Of a DNA stretch of 64,000 nt, positions 9,612 to 17,442 are shown one piece after another (position 1 is the stretch's first letter; each line of letters opens with the position of its first letter). This DNA comes from Halomonas sp. 25-S5 (lineage in GTDB: Bacteria; Pseudomonadota; Gammaproteobacteria; Pseudomonadales; Halomonadaceae): positions 19,130-83,129 of the forward strand of contig NZ_JARANV010000020.1 of the NCBI RefSeq assembly GCF_029889845.1, written 5' to 3'. The notes beneath the pieces were generated by a model. That model saw only the letters and a list, made by a program, of their open reading frames with translations. It had not been told where the DNA came from and did no database searches. Both the position numbers and the translations under genes were made by a program.

Positions 9612-12600
9612 TCAATCCAGCCGAACGACTTTCAGCGATTCGATGCCGCGGTTATCGACGATCTTCACCGCGATGCAGCGGTTGTCGCCGGGCTCGAAGG
9701 GGAGCGATTTGGTGCCGTGGTACTTGCCCAGCAGCTCCTCGTTGAGCTCTGCGCGGATGTCCTTCTTGAGCTTGTACCAGCCATCCTGCTTGCTGGCCAT
9801 GGGGAAGAACACCTGGCGCGGGAAGAGGGAGCGGTCGTCGTAGTCGGTATCCAGCTCCCACACGGCGATGTCGCGCTTGCCGCCGGACTTGAGCTCGCCG
9901 CTTTTGGTGTCGAAGTAGTCGAAGCCATGCACCTCGACCTGCAGCTTGCCGTCCTTGAGGGTGTGAACCTCGACGTCCGGCTGGCCCATCAGCCAGAAGG
10001 ATTCGTTGCTGCGCGCGTTCTTCTTGAGGTCCTCGGTGAGCAGATCGGTGTTCATCTGCACCTTGAGGGCCTGGATGCCCTTGATGCTGTCGATATCCTT
10101 GGCGGCCTCCGGGTCGAAGGTGAAGGCGCAGAACACCAGCAGCTTCGGCGACGGGAAAAGGTCACCGGCCTCGTTCTTGGCGATCTCCACCTGGCGCTGT
10201 TCCAGGGCGGCGTACTCAGGGCCGAAGCTGACGGCGACTCGTTCACCCCCCTTCGATGCGCTCTGCGCATCATGTGAAGAGCCGGCCACCGTCCCCACGG
10301 CATGCAGGTACTTGGCGCCGGGCAGGGTCTCCAGGTCCATCAACTTGAGGTGCTGGCCACCCTTACCGCGAATACCGGCCTTGAGCAGCTCCTCCCGCCA
10401 CTGGGCATGGCGGGAGGTGGCCCCTGAGCGAGCCACGGCGACGTCGGCCTCCTTGGGCTGCTCCGCCTCGTCCAGGCCCAGCACGGTGGCGAAGGGCACC
10501 GCCTCGACGGTGAAGGGCCCGGTGATGCGCAGCTTGTCGCGGCTCACCTCGGGCTGGTCGTAGAGCACCTCCTGGCCGGCGTGGTTGGCGATGCTCTCGT
10601 CCATGCGGCGCTGCATCGTCTGGCGGGCGTTCTGGAAGGCCTCGAAGAGCGGCTTGGCGGCCTCCGGCCACTCGTCGGGGAAGTCGAAGGGGACCTCCCA
10701 CTCGAGCAGCGCGTTGAGCTTGGCGGTCTCGCCGGAGGGCAGCGAGACCGTCCTGCTGTCGGGCGCGGCGAAGTCGACCTTGTCGCCCTTGCGGCCGCCC
10801 TCGGTCACAGTAAAGGTGAACGGCTCGTCCTTGATCGAATGACCTTGGAGAGAGTCGTTCAGCTCGGCCAGCGCCTGCTCGATGGCCGGATGGTACTGCG
10901 CGTAGAGCTCATCGATCTCCGGGTTGTTGGCGATCGACTTGAGGGTAATGTGCGGCACCGTCTTGTAGATGAAACCACCACTCAGCCCCTCCTGGGGATA
11001 CTTCAGCTCGTAGTAGTCGTAGCTGGCGGTCATCAGCCGTTGCTTGGCCAGGGTGACCGCCACCCGGGAGGTATCGCAGGTGACCCAGCGCCGGCCCCAC
11101 TTCTCGGCGACATAGGCGGTGGTGCCGGAACCGCAGGTGGGGTCCAGCACCAAATCGCCGGGATCGGTGGTCATTAGCAGGCAGCGTTCGATGATTGAGA
11201 AATTTGTTTGCACTACATAGACTTTCTGATCTGAAAACCCAGAAGATACGGTGTCAGTCCACAAGTTAGAGAATGGGTAAACAGGAAAATCCTCTAGATA
11301 CCTTACATAGCAAAGAGTATTCCCTATAAGGTCTAGCCTCCCTGATTTCAAAAGGAGCTTCATCCCTTTTTCCCCAGTCTTCCAGTACCCACTTCCCGGC
11401 CTAATTTGCCTGCCAGTTATTGGTACAGGAAAGTCGCCTGGAGGTCTTTGGCTTGTCATGTTGTCAAGACGAAAGACTCGCCCGCCTTCAGGGATTCTTT
11501 CTGGTGAAAGGTCGGAAGATGACAGCCTTGTTTTACTTCCATCAAGACGCCTTAGGAGGGTGTATTGCCCGGTACCCGAACCTCCAAGCTCTTTCTTTTG
11601 GAAAACTTCTCTATATTTTACATCTTCGATGCTTTTAGCATACCAAATGACATAGTCTGAAACACCAGAAAGCAGCGAGCTTGTCGCACTGCTTGTTTTG
11701 GCTACTGTGATCAGGCTTGCAAAGTTTGTTGGGCCAAAGACTTCATCCAATAGCTCCCGGACATGGTGCAGGTTCTCATCCGAAATCTGCACAAACACCG
11801 ATCCGCTATCACTTAGCAGCTCTCTCGCCAGCAGCAGTCGATCGCGCAGGTAGGTGAGGTAGGAGTGGATGCCCAGCTCCCAGGTGTCCCGGAAGGCCTT
11901 GATCATCTCCGGTTCCTGGGTCAGGTCCTCGTCCTTGCGATCCTTAACGTCCCGCTTGTTCGTGAACGGCTGGAAGTTTGAGCCGTACTTGATGCCGTAG
12001 GGCGGGTCGATATAGATCATCTGCACCTGCCCGGCCATGCCCTCCTTCTGCAGCATGGAGTTCATCACCAGCAGGGAGTCACCGGCGATCAGGCGGTTGG
12101 CCCAGTCGCGCTCGTGCTTGTAGAAGTCGATGGCCTCGCGCAGCGGCAGGTTCTCGAAAGGGGCGTGAAACAGGTCGGGCTGGAAGGCGCTGCCACTGCC
12201 GTTGCCCCCTTGCTTGCCGGCCTTCATGCGCTTCTGCACCTCGCCGAGGATGGTGGCGGGGTCGATGCGCTCGTGAACATGCAGCGAGACGGTATCCACC
12301 TCGAAGCTGGTGCGCTCAGCCTTGCCGGTCCACTGCAGGTAGGGTGACTGCAGGCGCTTGAGCTCTTCAAGCGCTGCCTTCATCTGCTCCTGGTCACCGG
12401 AGGCCAGGGCATCGTCGATAAGCGCCTCGACCTGGGCACGGTTGGCAGAGGAATCGAACTGCAGCTCCGGGTCCAGGTGCGGGTCGTAGGCCCAGGCGGT
12501 GGTTTCCTCAACACCGTCGCTGGCGGTATCCACCATGCCCACGTGGGGGTTGTTCTTGCGCTTCTCCTCAAAGCGGTAGGAGAGTACCTCGGCCTGGTCA

Positions 12601-12959
12601 GGCTTCTTCTGGCGCGGCCTGGTGGCCCGCTTCGGTTTGGCCTGCTGCTGGTTCAGCGGCAGCTCGGCGGGGACCTCCTGCATCTGCAGGGTGAGGTCGG
12701 GGGCAGTGGTGTCAGGGGCCGACGCTTCTTGTGGGGCCGAAGCAGCAAGACGGTACACGGAGCCGCCCCGACCGCGCCCTTTGCCCAGCACGCCCTCTGT
12801 GACCAACGCATCGCGAACCCGCTCGTAGTCTTCCTCTTCTACCCTGGCATACAGTTTGGCCGCCATCAGATTACGTAGCCGCAAGTTCCCGATGGTACCG
12901 CCGTCTTCGGGCAGGAGTAAGAGAAGCAGCTCACGTAGCTGGGCGTCGGTCTGGCTCAT
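9612..12959 (-). CDS. mod: Type III restriction-modification DNA methyltransferase (Mod)
   Basis: A 1,115-residue site-specific adenine methyltransferase. The motif order is beta class: catalytic MIYIDPPYG at residues 314-322, then a variable target-recognition region, then the SAM-binding LVLDPTCGSGTT at 603-614. The N-terminus (1-70) looks like a winged helix, followed by a basic linker (residues 105-120). This makes the protein much longer than the 550-700 residues usual for Mod. The C-terminal third carries long acidic and lysine-rich stretches of unassigned function. Bases about 11190-11800 (residues 386-590, the recognition region) are visibly AT-richer than the flanking coding sequence, as if exchanged. 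It is the first gene of the operon. Confidence 0.9.
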   Translation of the reverse strand: MSQTDAQLRELLLLLLPEDGGTIGNLRLRNLMAAKLYARVEEEDYERVRDALVTEGVLGKGRGRGGSVYRLAASAPQEASAPDTTAPDLTLQMQEVPAELPLNQQQAKPKRATRPRQKKPDQAEVLSYRFEEKRKNNPHVGMVDTASDGVEETTAWAYDPHLDPELQFDSSANRAQVEALIDDALASGDQEQMKAALEELKRLQSPYLQWTGKAERTSFEVDTVSLHVHERIDPATILGEVQKRMKAGKQGGNGSGSAFQPDLFHAPFENLPLREAIDFYKHERDWANRLIAGDSLLVMNSMLQKEGMAGQVQMIYIDPPYGIKYGSNFQPFTNKRDVKDRKDEDLTQEPEMIKAFRDTWELGIHSYLTYLRDRLLLARELLSDSGSVFVQISDENLHHVRELLDEVFGPTNFASLITVAKTSSATSSLLSGVSDYVIWYAKSIEDVKYREVFQKKELGGSGTGQYTLLRRLDGSKTRLSSSDLSPERIPEGGRVFRLDNMTSQRPPGDFPVPITGRQIRPGSGYWKTGEKGMKLLLKSGRLDLIGNTLCYVRYLEDFPVYPFSNLWTDTVSSGFSDQKVYVVQTNFSIIERCLLMTTDPGDLVLDPTCGSGTTAYVAEKWGRRWVTCDTSRVAVTLAKQRLMTASYDYYELKYPQEGLSGGFIYKTVPHITLKSIANNPEIDELYAQYHPAIEQALAELNDSLQGHSIKDEPFTFTVTEGGRKGDKVDFAAPDSRTVSLPSGETAKLNALLEWEVPFDFPDEWPEAAKPLFEAFQNARQTMQRRMDESIANHAGQEVLYDQPEVSRDKLRITGPFTVEAVPFATVLGLDEAEQPKEADVAVARSGATSRHAQWREELLKAGIRGKGGQHLKLMDLETLPGAKYLHAVGTVAGSSHDAQSASKGGERVAVSFGPEYAALEQRQVEIAKNEAGDLFPSPKLLVFCAFTFDPEAAKDIDSIKGIQALKVQMNTDLLTEDLKKNARSNESFWLMGQPDVEVHTLKDGKLQVEVHGFDYFDTKSGELKSGGKRDIAVWELDTDYDDRSLFPRQVFFPMASKQDGWYKLKKDIRAELNEELLGKYHGTKSLPFEPGDNRCIAVKIVDNRGIESLKVVRLD

Positions 12960-13199
12960 GGGGCGTCCCTGTCGTTCTGGCGGCGATGAATGCGCTTAGC
13001 CTGCTGATGATACAGGCCATCATGGTGAATCGGCAGGGTGGCCGCAAGGCGCGAGGTCAAGGACGGTTATCGAGGCAAGGGGAGAAACTCGCTTGTGACG
13101 CCCCGGCATGAAACATGGCTTCCAGGTCACCGGCGCATCGCTTTGTAGTGGCATAGTGAATCTGGCCACCTGATTTCGAGTGTATGAACACTCACATAG

Positions 13200-13349
13200 A
13201 CAGTCAGGTGCGGATTTCCGATGGCACCCACTGATCAGAGTAAACTCATCGAGGATCCGGCCTTTCTCTGCGCGAGAGCCCTGTGCATAGCGCTCCCTCA
13301 GAACACCTATCAGCTCTTGCCTACCGGGAGTCGTCATTTTCTTCGCCAT
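13200..13349 (-). pseudogene. Truncated integrase-type transposase remnant
   Basis: Reading from ATG 13349 on the minus strand gives MAKKMTTPGRQELIGVL and then RYAQGSRAEKGRILDEF. This matches the typical N-terminus of transposases with an integrase catalytic core, in which a helix-turn-helix precedes HRKHAIR-type text. After SGCHRKSAP the similarity stops, so only about 45 codons survive. A plausible Shine-Dalgarno (GAGGTGG) precedes the ATG. It flanks the right side of the restriction-modification block, as the fragment at 5690-5945 flanks the left. Confidence 0.5.
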
Positions 13350-13582
13350 TACCACCACCTCAGATACTGCCCTTGGTAACTCAGTATGTGAGGCAACACC
13401 CTCTTGTGGGTAACCATTTCGGCGAGGCAATGCGCATAACCAAGCAATGACTACCTCAGCCGAGCCATGCACCCAGCCATGCCGGTGTGTCATGGCAGCA
13501 AGTAGCGGCCGCATGCTAGCCACTCTCCTTTTTCCTGACCTGGATCATGTCGCTGCCGCGGCAGGGTGCCTATCCTTCTCAT

Positions 13583-13629
13583 GCACAATATGTGGTGTCG
13601 TTTATAGTTAAAAACACCATATGTAGTTA
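13583..13629 (+). promoter_or_regulatory. Tandem NrdR boxes upstream of nrdD
   Basis: Two 16-base elements, GCACAATATGTGGTGT at 13583-13598 and ACACCATATGTAGTTA at 13614-13629, match the NrdR consensus acaCwAtATaTwGtgt at 13 and 12 positions. Their starts are 31 bases apart, three helical turns, the arrangement reported for NrdR repressor sites at ribonucleotide reductase operons. The second box ends 23 bases before the nrdD start codon, so bound NrdR would block transcription. Confidence 0.75.
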
Positions 13630-13652
13630 TCCAGCCAGTGAAGGAGCACTCC

Positions 13653-15377
13653 ATGGGAAGCCTGCAGCCCGGCACCGTCAGGGTGGCGTCGACGGTCAAC
13701 GAATACCTGCAGCGTGCCGACTGGCGCGTCAATGCCAACGCCAACCAGGGCTACTCCCTGGGCGGGCTGATCCTCAACGCCTCCGGCAAGCTGATCGCCA
13801 ACTACTGGCTCAACGAGGTCTACCCCACTGCGGTAAGCGAGGCCCATCGCGAGGGCGACCTGCATATCCACGACCTGGACATGCTCAGCGGCTACTGCGC
13901 CGGCTGGTCGCTGCGCACCCTGCTGATCGAGGGCTTCAACGGGGTGCCTGGCCGAGCGGAAAGCGCGCCGCCCCGGCACCTCTCCAGCGCGCTGGGGCAG
14001 ATGGTCAACTTCCTCGGCACTCTGCAAAACGAGTGGGCCGGCGCCCAGGCGTTCAGCTCCTTTGATACCTACCTGGCGCCCTTCGTGCGTCTCGACCGGC
14101 TCGACTACCCGGCGGTCAAGCAGGCGGTGCAGGAGTTCATCTACAACCTCAACGTGCCGTCGCGCTGGGGCAGCCAGACGCCGTTCACCAACCTGACCTT
14201 CGACTGGACCTGCCCGGCGGACCTGCGCGACCAGGTGCCGGTCATCGGCGGGGCGGAGCAGCCCTTCACTTACGGCGAGCTGCAGGCCGAGATGGACCTG
14301 CTCAACCGTGCCTACCTCGAGGTGATGGAGGCGGGTGACTGCCGCGGCCGGGTGTTCACCTTCCCGATCCCCACCTACAACATCACCCATGACTTCGACT
14401 GGGAGAGCGACAACGCCGAACGGCTCTTCGCGCTGACCGCCCGCTACGGGCTGCCCTACTTCCAGAACTTCCTCAACTCGGACCTGGAGCCTCACATGGT
14501 GCGCTCCATGTGCTGCCGGCTGCAGCTCGACCTCAGCGAGCTGCTCAAGCGCGGCAATGGCCTATTCGGCAGCGCCGAGCAGACCGGTTCGCTGGGCGTG
14601 GTGACGATCAACTGCGCGCGCCTGGGGCATCGTTTCGCCGGCGACCGGGCGGGGCTTTACGCCGAGCTGGACCGGCTGCTCGAACTGGGTCGCGACAGCC
14701 TGGAGATCAAGCGCGACTGCATCCAGCAATGGATGGACGACGGCCTCTACCCCTATAGCCAGCGTTACCTGGGTACGCTGCGCAATCACTTCTCGACCCT
14801 GGGGGTGAACGGCCTCAACGAGATGGTGCGCAATCTCAGCGACGACCGCTTCGACATCGCCGACCCGGAGGGCCAGCAGCTGGCGATCGAGGTGCTGGAG
14901 CATGTGCGCGAGCGGATGCGGGAGTTCCAAGAGAGTACCGGCCACCTCTACAACCTGGAGGCGACCCCGGCCGAGGGCACCACCTACCGTTTCGCCAAGG
15001 AGGACCTAAAGCGCTTCCCCGGCATCCTGCAGGCCGGCACGCCGGAGGCGCCCTACTACACCAACTCCAGCCAGCTGCCGGTGGGCCACACCGACGATCC
15101 CTTCGAGGCCCTGCTGCACCAGGACCCGCTACAGACGCGCTATACCGGCGGCACCGTGCTGCACCTCTACATGCGCGAACGGCTCTCTTCGGTCGAGGCC
15201 TGCAAGACCCTGGTGCGCACGGCGCTGTCCCGCTTCCGCCTGCCCTACCTCACCGTGACGCCGACCTTCTCGATCTGTCCGGTGCATGGCTACCTGGCCG
15301 GCGAACACGAGTTCTGCCCGAAGTGCGACGAGGCGCTTCTGGCACAGCACGCCTCATCGGCCGATGCCACGGCCTGA
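13653..15377 (+). CDS. nrdD: Anaerobic ribonucleoside-triphosphate reductase catalytic chain lacking its glycyl-radical domain
   Basis: Class III reductase reducing NTPs to dNTPs without oxygen. ATG 13653 is chosen because AAGGAG lies 6 bases upstream; this gives 574 residues. There is no N-terminal ATP-cone. The ten-stranded barrel carries HIHDLDMLSGYCAGW (active-site cysteine near residue 76) and SMCCRLQLDL (second cysteine). The C-terminus has a zinc-type site of C-x2-H and C-x2-C (CPVHGYLAGEHEFCPKCD), then ends at a TGA (15375-15377) before any R-x-x-G-Y glycyl-radical motif. That motif is found in the next gene, in frame and 16 codons downstream of the TGA. Both pieces are presumably needed for activity. 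Confidence 0.93.
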   Translation: MGSLQPGTVRVASTVNEYLQRADWRVNANANQGYSLGGLILNASGKLIANYWLNEVYPTAVSEAHREGDLHIHDLDMLSGYCAGWSLRTLLIEGFNGVPGRAESAPPRHLSSALGQMVNFLGTLQNEWAGAQAFSSFDTYLAPFVRLDRLDYPAVKQAVQEFIYNLNVPSRWGSQTPFTNLTFDWTCPADLRDQVPVIGGAEQPFTYGELQAEMDLLNRAYLEVMEAGDCRGRVFTFPIPTYNITHDFDWESDNAERLFALTARYGLPYFQNFLNSDLEPHMVRSMCCRLQLDLSELLKRGNGLFGSAEQTGSLGVVTINCARLGHRFAGDRAGLYAELDRLLELGRDSLEIKRDCIQQWMDDGLYPYSQRYLGTLRNHFSTLGVNGLNEMVRNLSDDRFDIADPEGQQLAIEVLEHVRERMREFQESTGHLYNLEATPAEGTTYRFAKEDLKRFPGILQAGTPEAPYYTNSSQLPVGHTDDPFEALLHQDPLQTRYTGGTVLHLYMRERLSSVEACKTLVRTALSRFRLPYLTVTPTFSICPVHGYLAGEHEFCPKCDEALLAQHASSADATA

Positions 15378-15425
15378 GGCGTTTCTCCCTCGTCACACCC
15401 GACAACCGTGAAAAAGGAGCATCAC

Positions 15426-15587
15426 ATGCGCTACTCCACCGAGACCCTGCCCACCGAACAGCGCCAGCGCTGCGAGGTCTGGACCCGGGTGATGGGCTAT
15501 CACCGCCCGGTCAGCCAGTTCAACCACGGCAAGCAGGCCGAGCACCGCGAGCGTAGGCACTTCAGCGAATCGACCGCCCACGCATAA
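15426..15587 (+). CDS. Detached glycyl-radical domain of NrdD (53 aa)
   Basis: A 53-codon gene with its own strong ribosome binding site (AAGGAG, 6 bases before ATG 15426). The product contains WTRVMGYHRPVSQFNHGKQA and then EHRERRHF. This aligns with the C-terminus of full-length NrdD proteins (E. coli ends with RTCGYIGTQFWNQG and then KERVLHL), placing Gly24 as the radical-bearing residue. The reading frame is the same as nrdD: only the TGA at 15375-15377 interrupts an otherwise open frame (16 sense codons of linker). The product could come from independent initiation, re-initiation, or TGA readthrough giving one polypeptide of about 644 residues. It lies between nrdD and nrdG in the same operon. 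Confidence 0.85.
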   Translation: MRYSTETLPTEQRQRCEVWTRVMGYHRPVSQFNHGKQAEHRERRHFSESTAHA

Positions 15588-15644
15588 CGCCATCACCACC
15601 CCTGGCGCCCCGTCGACGCCGGGGCGCCTGCCTGGAAAGCGCCC

Positions 15645-16370
15645 ATGTCAGATTCCGAACCCCGCTTGCCGCGTCTCCCCGTGGCCGGCCTGACCCGCAT
15701 GACCACCCTGGACTATCCCGACCACCTGGCCGCCGTGATCTTCCTGCAGGGCTGTCCCTTGCGCTGTGGCTACTGCCACAACCCACAGATGCTCGAACCG
15801 AGAAGGGCCAAGCCCGATGAGTGGGCGGAGGTCGAGGCCTTCCTCGACACGCGCCGGGGCCTGCTGGAAGGCGTGGTGTTCAGCGGTGGCGAGCCCACAT
15901 TGCACGCCGACCTGCCGCTGGCCGCCTCGCGGGTTCGCGCCCTGGGCTTCAAGGTCGGGCTGCACACCGCCGGCGTCTATCCCCGGCGCCTGGCGGCGAT
16001 GCTGCCCTATCTCGACTGGGTGGGGCTCGACGTGAAGGGGCCAGACGCGCACTTCGACGCCATCGTCGGCCGGCCCGGCGTGGGCGCCGCCCATCGGGAG
16101 AGCCTGGCCCAGCTGTTGGCCAGTGATGTGGCATTCGAATGTCGCACCACGGTTCACTGGCGCGATCTCGAGCTGGAGGACCTGCACTGCCTGGCGCTGG
16201 ACCTCGCCTCACAAGGCGTCGAGCGCTATGCCATCCAGCTGGCGCGCAAGGGCCAGTGCCTGAAAGAGGCCTATGCCCGCCCGATGACGTCGGCCCCCTC
16301 GACCGCCGAGCTTCACAAACTCGTGTATCGCCTTAAGCCTGCCTTCCGACGCCTGGAGCTTCGTGAATGA
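15645..16370 (+). CDS. nrdG: Anaerobic ribonucleotide reductase activating protein (radical SAM)
   Basis: A 241-residue radical SAM activase that installs the glycyl radical on NrdD. The cluster motif is C-x3-C-x2-C in FLQGCPLRCGYCHNPQM near residue 40. GVVFSGGEPTLH follows as the SAM-contacting GGE segment, then VGLDVKGPD. It is longer than the 154-residue E. coli NrdG and resembles the PflA-like NrdG type of pseudomonads and relatives. It lies 57 bases after the glycyl-radical peptide gene on the same strand, so its likely substrate is the glycine in that separate 53-residue protein. Confidence 0.92.
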   Translation: MSDSEPRLPRLPVAGLTRMTTLDYPDHLAAVIFLQGCPLRCGYCHNPQMLEPRRAKPDEWAEVEAFLDTRRGLLEGVVFSGGEPTLHADLPLAASRVRALGFKVGLHTAGVYPRRLAAMLPYLDWVGLDVKGPDAHFDAIVGRPGVGAAHRESLAQLLASDVAFECRTTVHWRDLELEDLHCLALDLASQGVERYAIQLARKGQCLKEAYARPMTSAPSTAELHKLVYRLKPAFRRLELRE

Positions 16371-16484
16371 GTGACGTACCCCGGTTGCCAGGCCCCACCC
16401 GACACCGGGAGCGCCTTTACCGCTGTACGACCGTGCCATCCGCCGCCTAAGCTCAGCGTGTTGCCACTCCCCCTCGAGGCCGCC

Positions 16485-16597
16485 ATGTCGGAGATCGCCA
16501 ATACGCCCGAACCGCCCTATTACGCCGTGATCTTCAGTAGCCACCGTACCGAAGATGACAATGGTTATGCCGACATGGCACGCAGCATGGTCCAGTG
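16485..16597 (+). pseudogene. 5' fragment of an antibiotic-biosynthesis-monooxygenase-like gene
   Basis: From ATG 16485 (CGAGG just upstream) the product reads MSEIANTPEPPYYAVIFSSH and then RTEDDNGYADMARSMV, typical of the N-terminus of small ABM-domain heme-degrading or monooxygenase-like proteins of about 100-110 residues. The similarity stops after about 37 codons near base 16597, just before the tRNA terminator. The frame stays open further but the text is unrelated. The 3' two-thirds were lost at a recombination junction. Confidence 0.6.
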
Positions 16598-16622
16598 TGG
16601 GCACGATTTGGTCACAGACAGC

Positions 16623-16654
16623 AAAAAGGGCCTACAGCACCGCTGTAAGCCCTT
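16623..16654 (-). terminator. Rho-independent terminator following the tRNA-Arg fragment
   Basis: On the minus strand a 13-position stem (AAGGGC and TACAGC arms with one mismatch) with a three-base GGT loop is followed directly by five T residues. It lies just 3' of the tRNA-Arg fragment, so it was presumably the native terminator of the original tRNA gene. Confidence 0.75.
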
Positions 16655-16661
16655 AAATTCG

Positions 16662-16709
16662 TGGTGCGCCCGGCAGGATTCGAACCTGCGACCCTCGGCT
16701 TCGGAGACC
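16662..16709 (-). other. 3' fragment of tRNA-Arg(CCG); candidate integration attachment site
   Basis: On the minus strand 48 bases read as the 3' part of a tRNA-Arg. Anticodon loop CTCCGAA (anticodon CCG) and its 3' stem GCCGA are followed by a variable loop. A T-arm (GCAGG, TTCGAAT, CCTGC), the acceptor strand CGGGCGC, discriminator A and CCA complete it. The D-arm, 5' acceptor strand and 5' anticodon stem are missing; upstream sequence is unrelated. This is what remains when an element integrates at a tRNA 3' end and brings its own copy of that end. The intact gene would then lie beyond the other end of the island, outside this window. Confidence 0.8.
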
Positions 16710-16929
16710 ATTTCGAGTCATTTACCGCGCAAGACCAACTTAGCACCTAATCACCCAGAACACCACAACCACGGGCCTCGTAGCGGATTATCTGTTTGCA
16801 GCCCACACCGATTGCCAACGAAACACGTCCCTGGAGGACAAATCGCCGGTCACGGGGGGTTAAGAACCAGAATACCCAGATCGGGGAGCCTGACCTCTGG
16901 CCAAACACGATTGTTGGGGTTCTCCGCCA

Positions 16930-17085
16930 CCTCATATGGATTTGCCCTGATCGAGCAGGCGATCCACCGGGCTGACAATCAGGTGGATCATGGTGATGAA
17001 GCTGGCCTCGCTCCGCTAGCCGCGTGTGCGTGACCCAGCTTGGAAAAGGCTGTTCATCCCTTCCAGTCGTGCATTCGTCTGTCCC
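16930..17085 (-). pseudogene. ISL3-family transposase C-terminal remnant
   Basis: Frameshifted minus-strand text gives NARLEGMNSLFQAGSRTRG, then ASFITMIHLIVSPV and LLDQGKSI. This corresponds closely to the C-terminus of the ISL3-type relic at 27178-27918 (NARLEEMNGLFQAPRSSSRG, then NFITTIYLIGSPLG). It lies in the opposite orientation to that relic. Only about 50 codons remain and they are not in one frame. Confidence 0.6.
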
Positions 17086-17114
17086 GAGAGGCAGGCAACT
17101 GACCCACCGCGTTG

Positions 17115-17437
17115 GCGCGCCTATCGGCATCATGGCCTGTAAACCGAGCCAACCGGGCAATGGGGTACAACCGCTGAGGAAGGATTGCAGATAACGAAAT
17201 CTGCGTGTGCAATCACAATTTCCGTACGGATGCAAAGCTGGGTGCTACCCCCAAAGGCACGAAGAAGACCGAGCCGAAATCAACTGCCACGATTCTTAAG
17301 CAGAAGTCGAGACCGCACTTCCCCTTAATGGGCATGAATTAAGGGCAAGCTCAGACGCCTATCAAACCACAGCATTATTTGCTAGCTCTTGAATTGGCCT
17401 TCATTGGGCAAGTGGCAAAAAAGCTCCTCATTACTGA
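17115..17437 (+). repeat. Diverged direct repeat, copy 1 (left of the jet operon)
   Basis: About 320 bases similar over their whole length to 26870-27185 in the same orientation. Shared blocks include CGCGCCTAxCGG, GGCCTGTAA, GCCACGATTC, CCTTAATGGG, AATTAAGGGCAA, CCAGCTCTxGAA and CAAGTGGCAAAAAA. Both copies keep the inverted pair CCTTAA / TTAAGG, able to form a hairpin. The similarity ends a few bases before the jetD stop codon. No gene is evident inside. Confidence 0.75.
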
Positions 17438-17442
17438 ATCGT

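Noticed and set aside
13020..13523. 167-residue minus-strand protein as an intact gene
   Set aside because: Only a short central part (from 13349 to about 13200) resembles a transposase N-terminus; both ends are unrelated text, so it is a remnant.
15375..15377. Selenocysteine insertion at the nrdD TGA
   Set aside because: The codon sits in a linker, not at a position where NrdD needs a redox residue; no convincing SECIS hairpin is seen directly downstream, and a new Shine-Dalgarno and ATG follow. Simple readthrough is not excluded.
16662..16709. Functional tRNA-Arg gene
   Set aside because: Only the 3' 48 bases are present; the 5' acceptor strand, D-arm and 5' anticodon stem are replaced by unrelated sequence.
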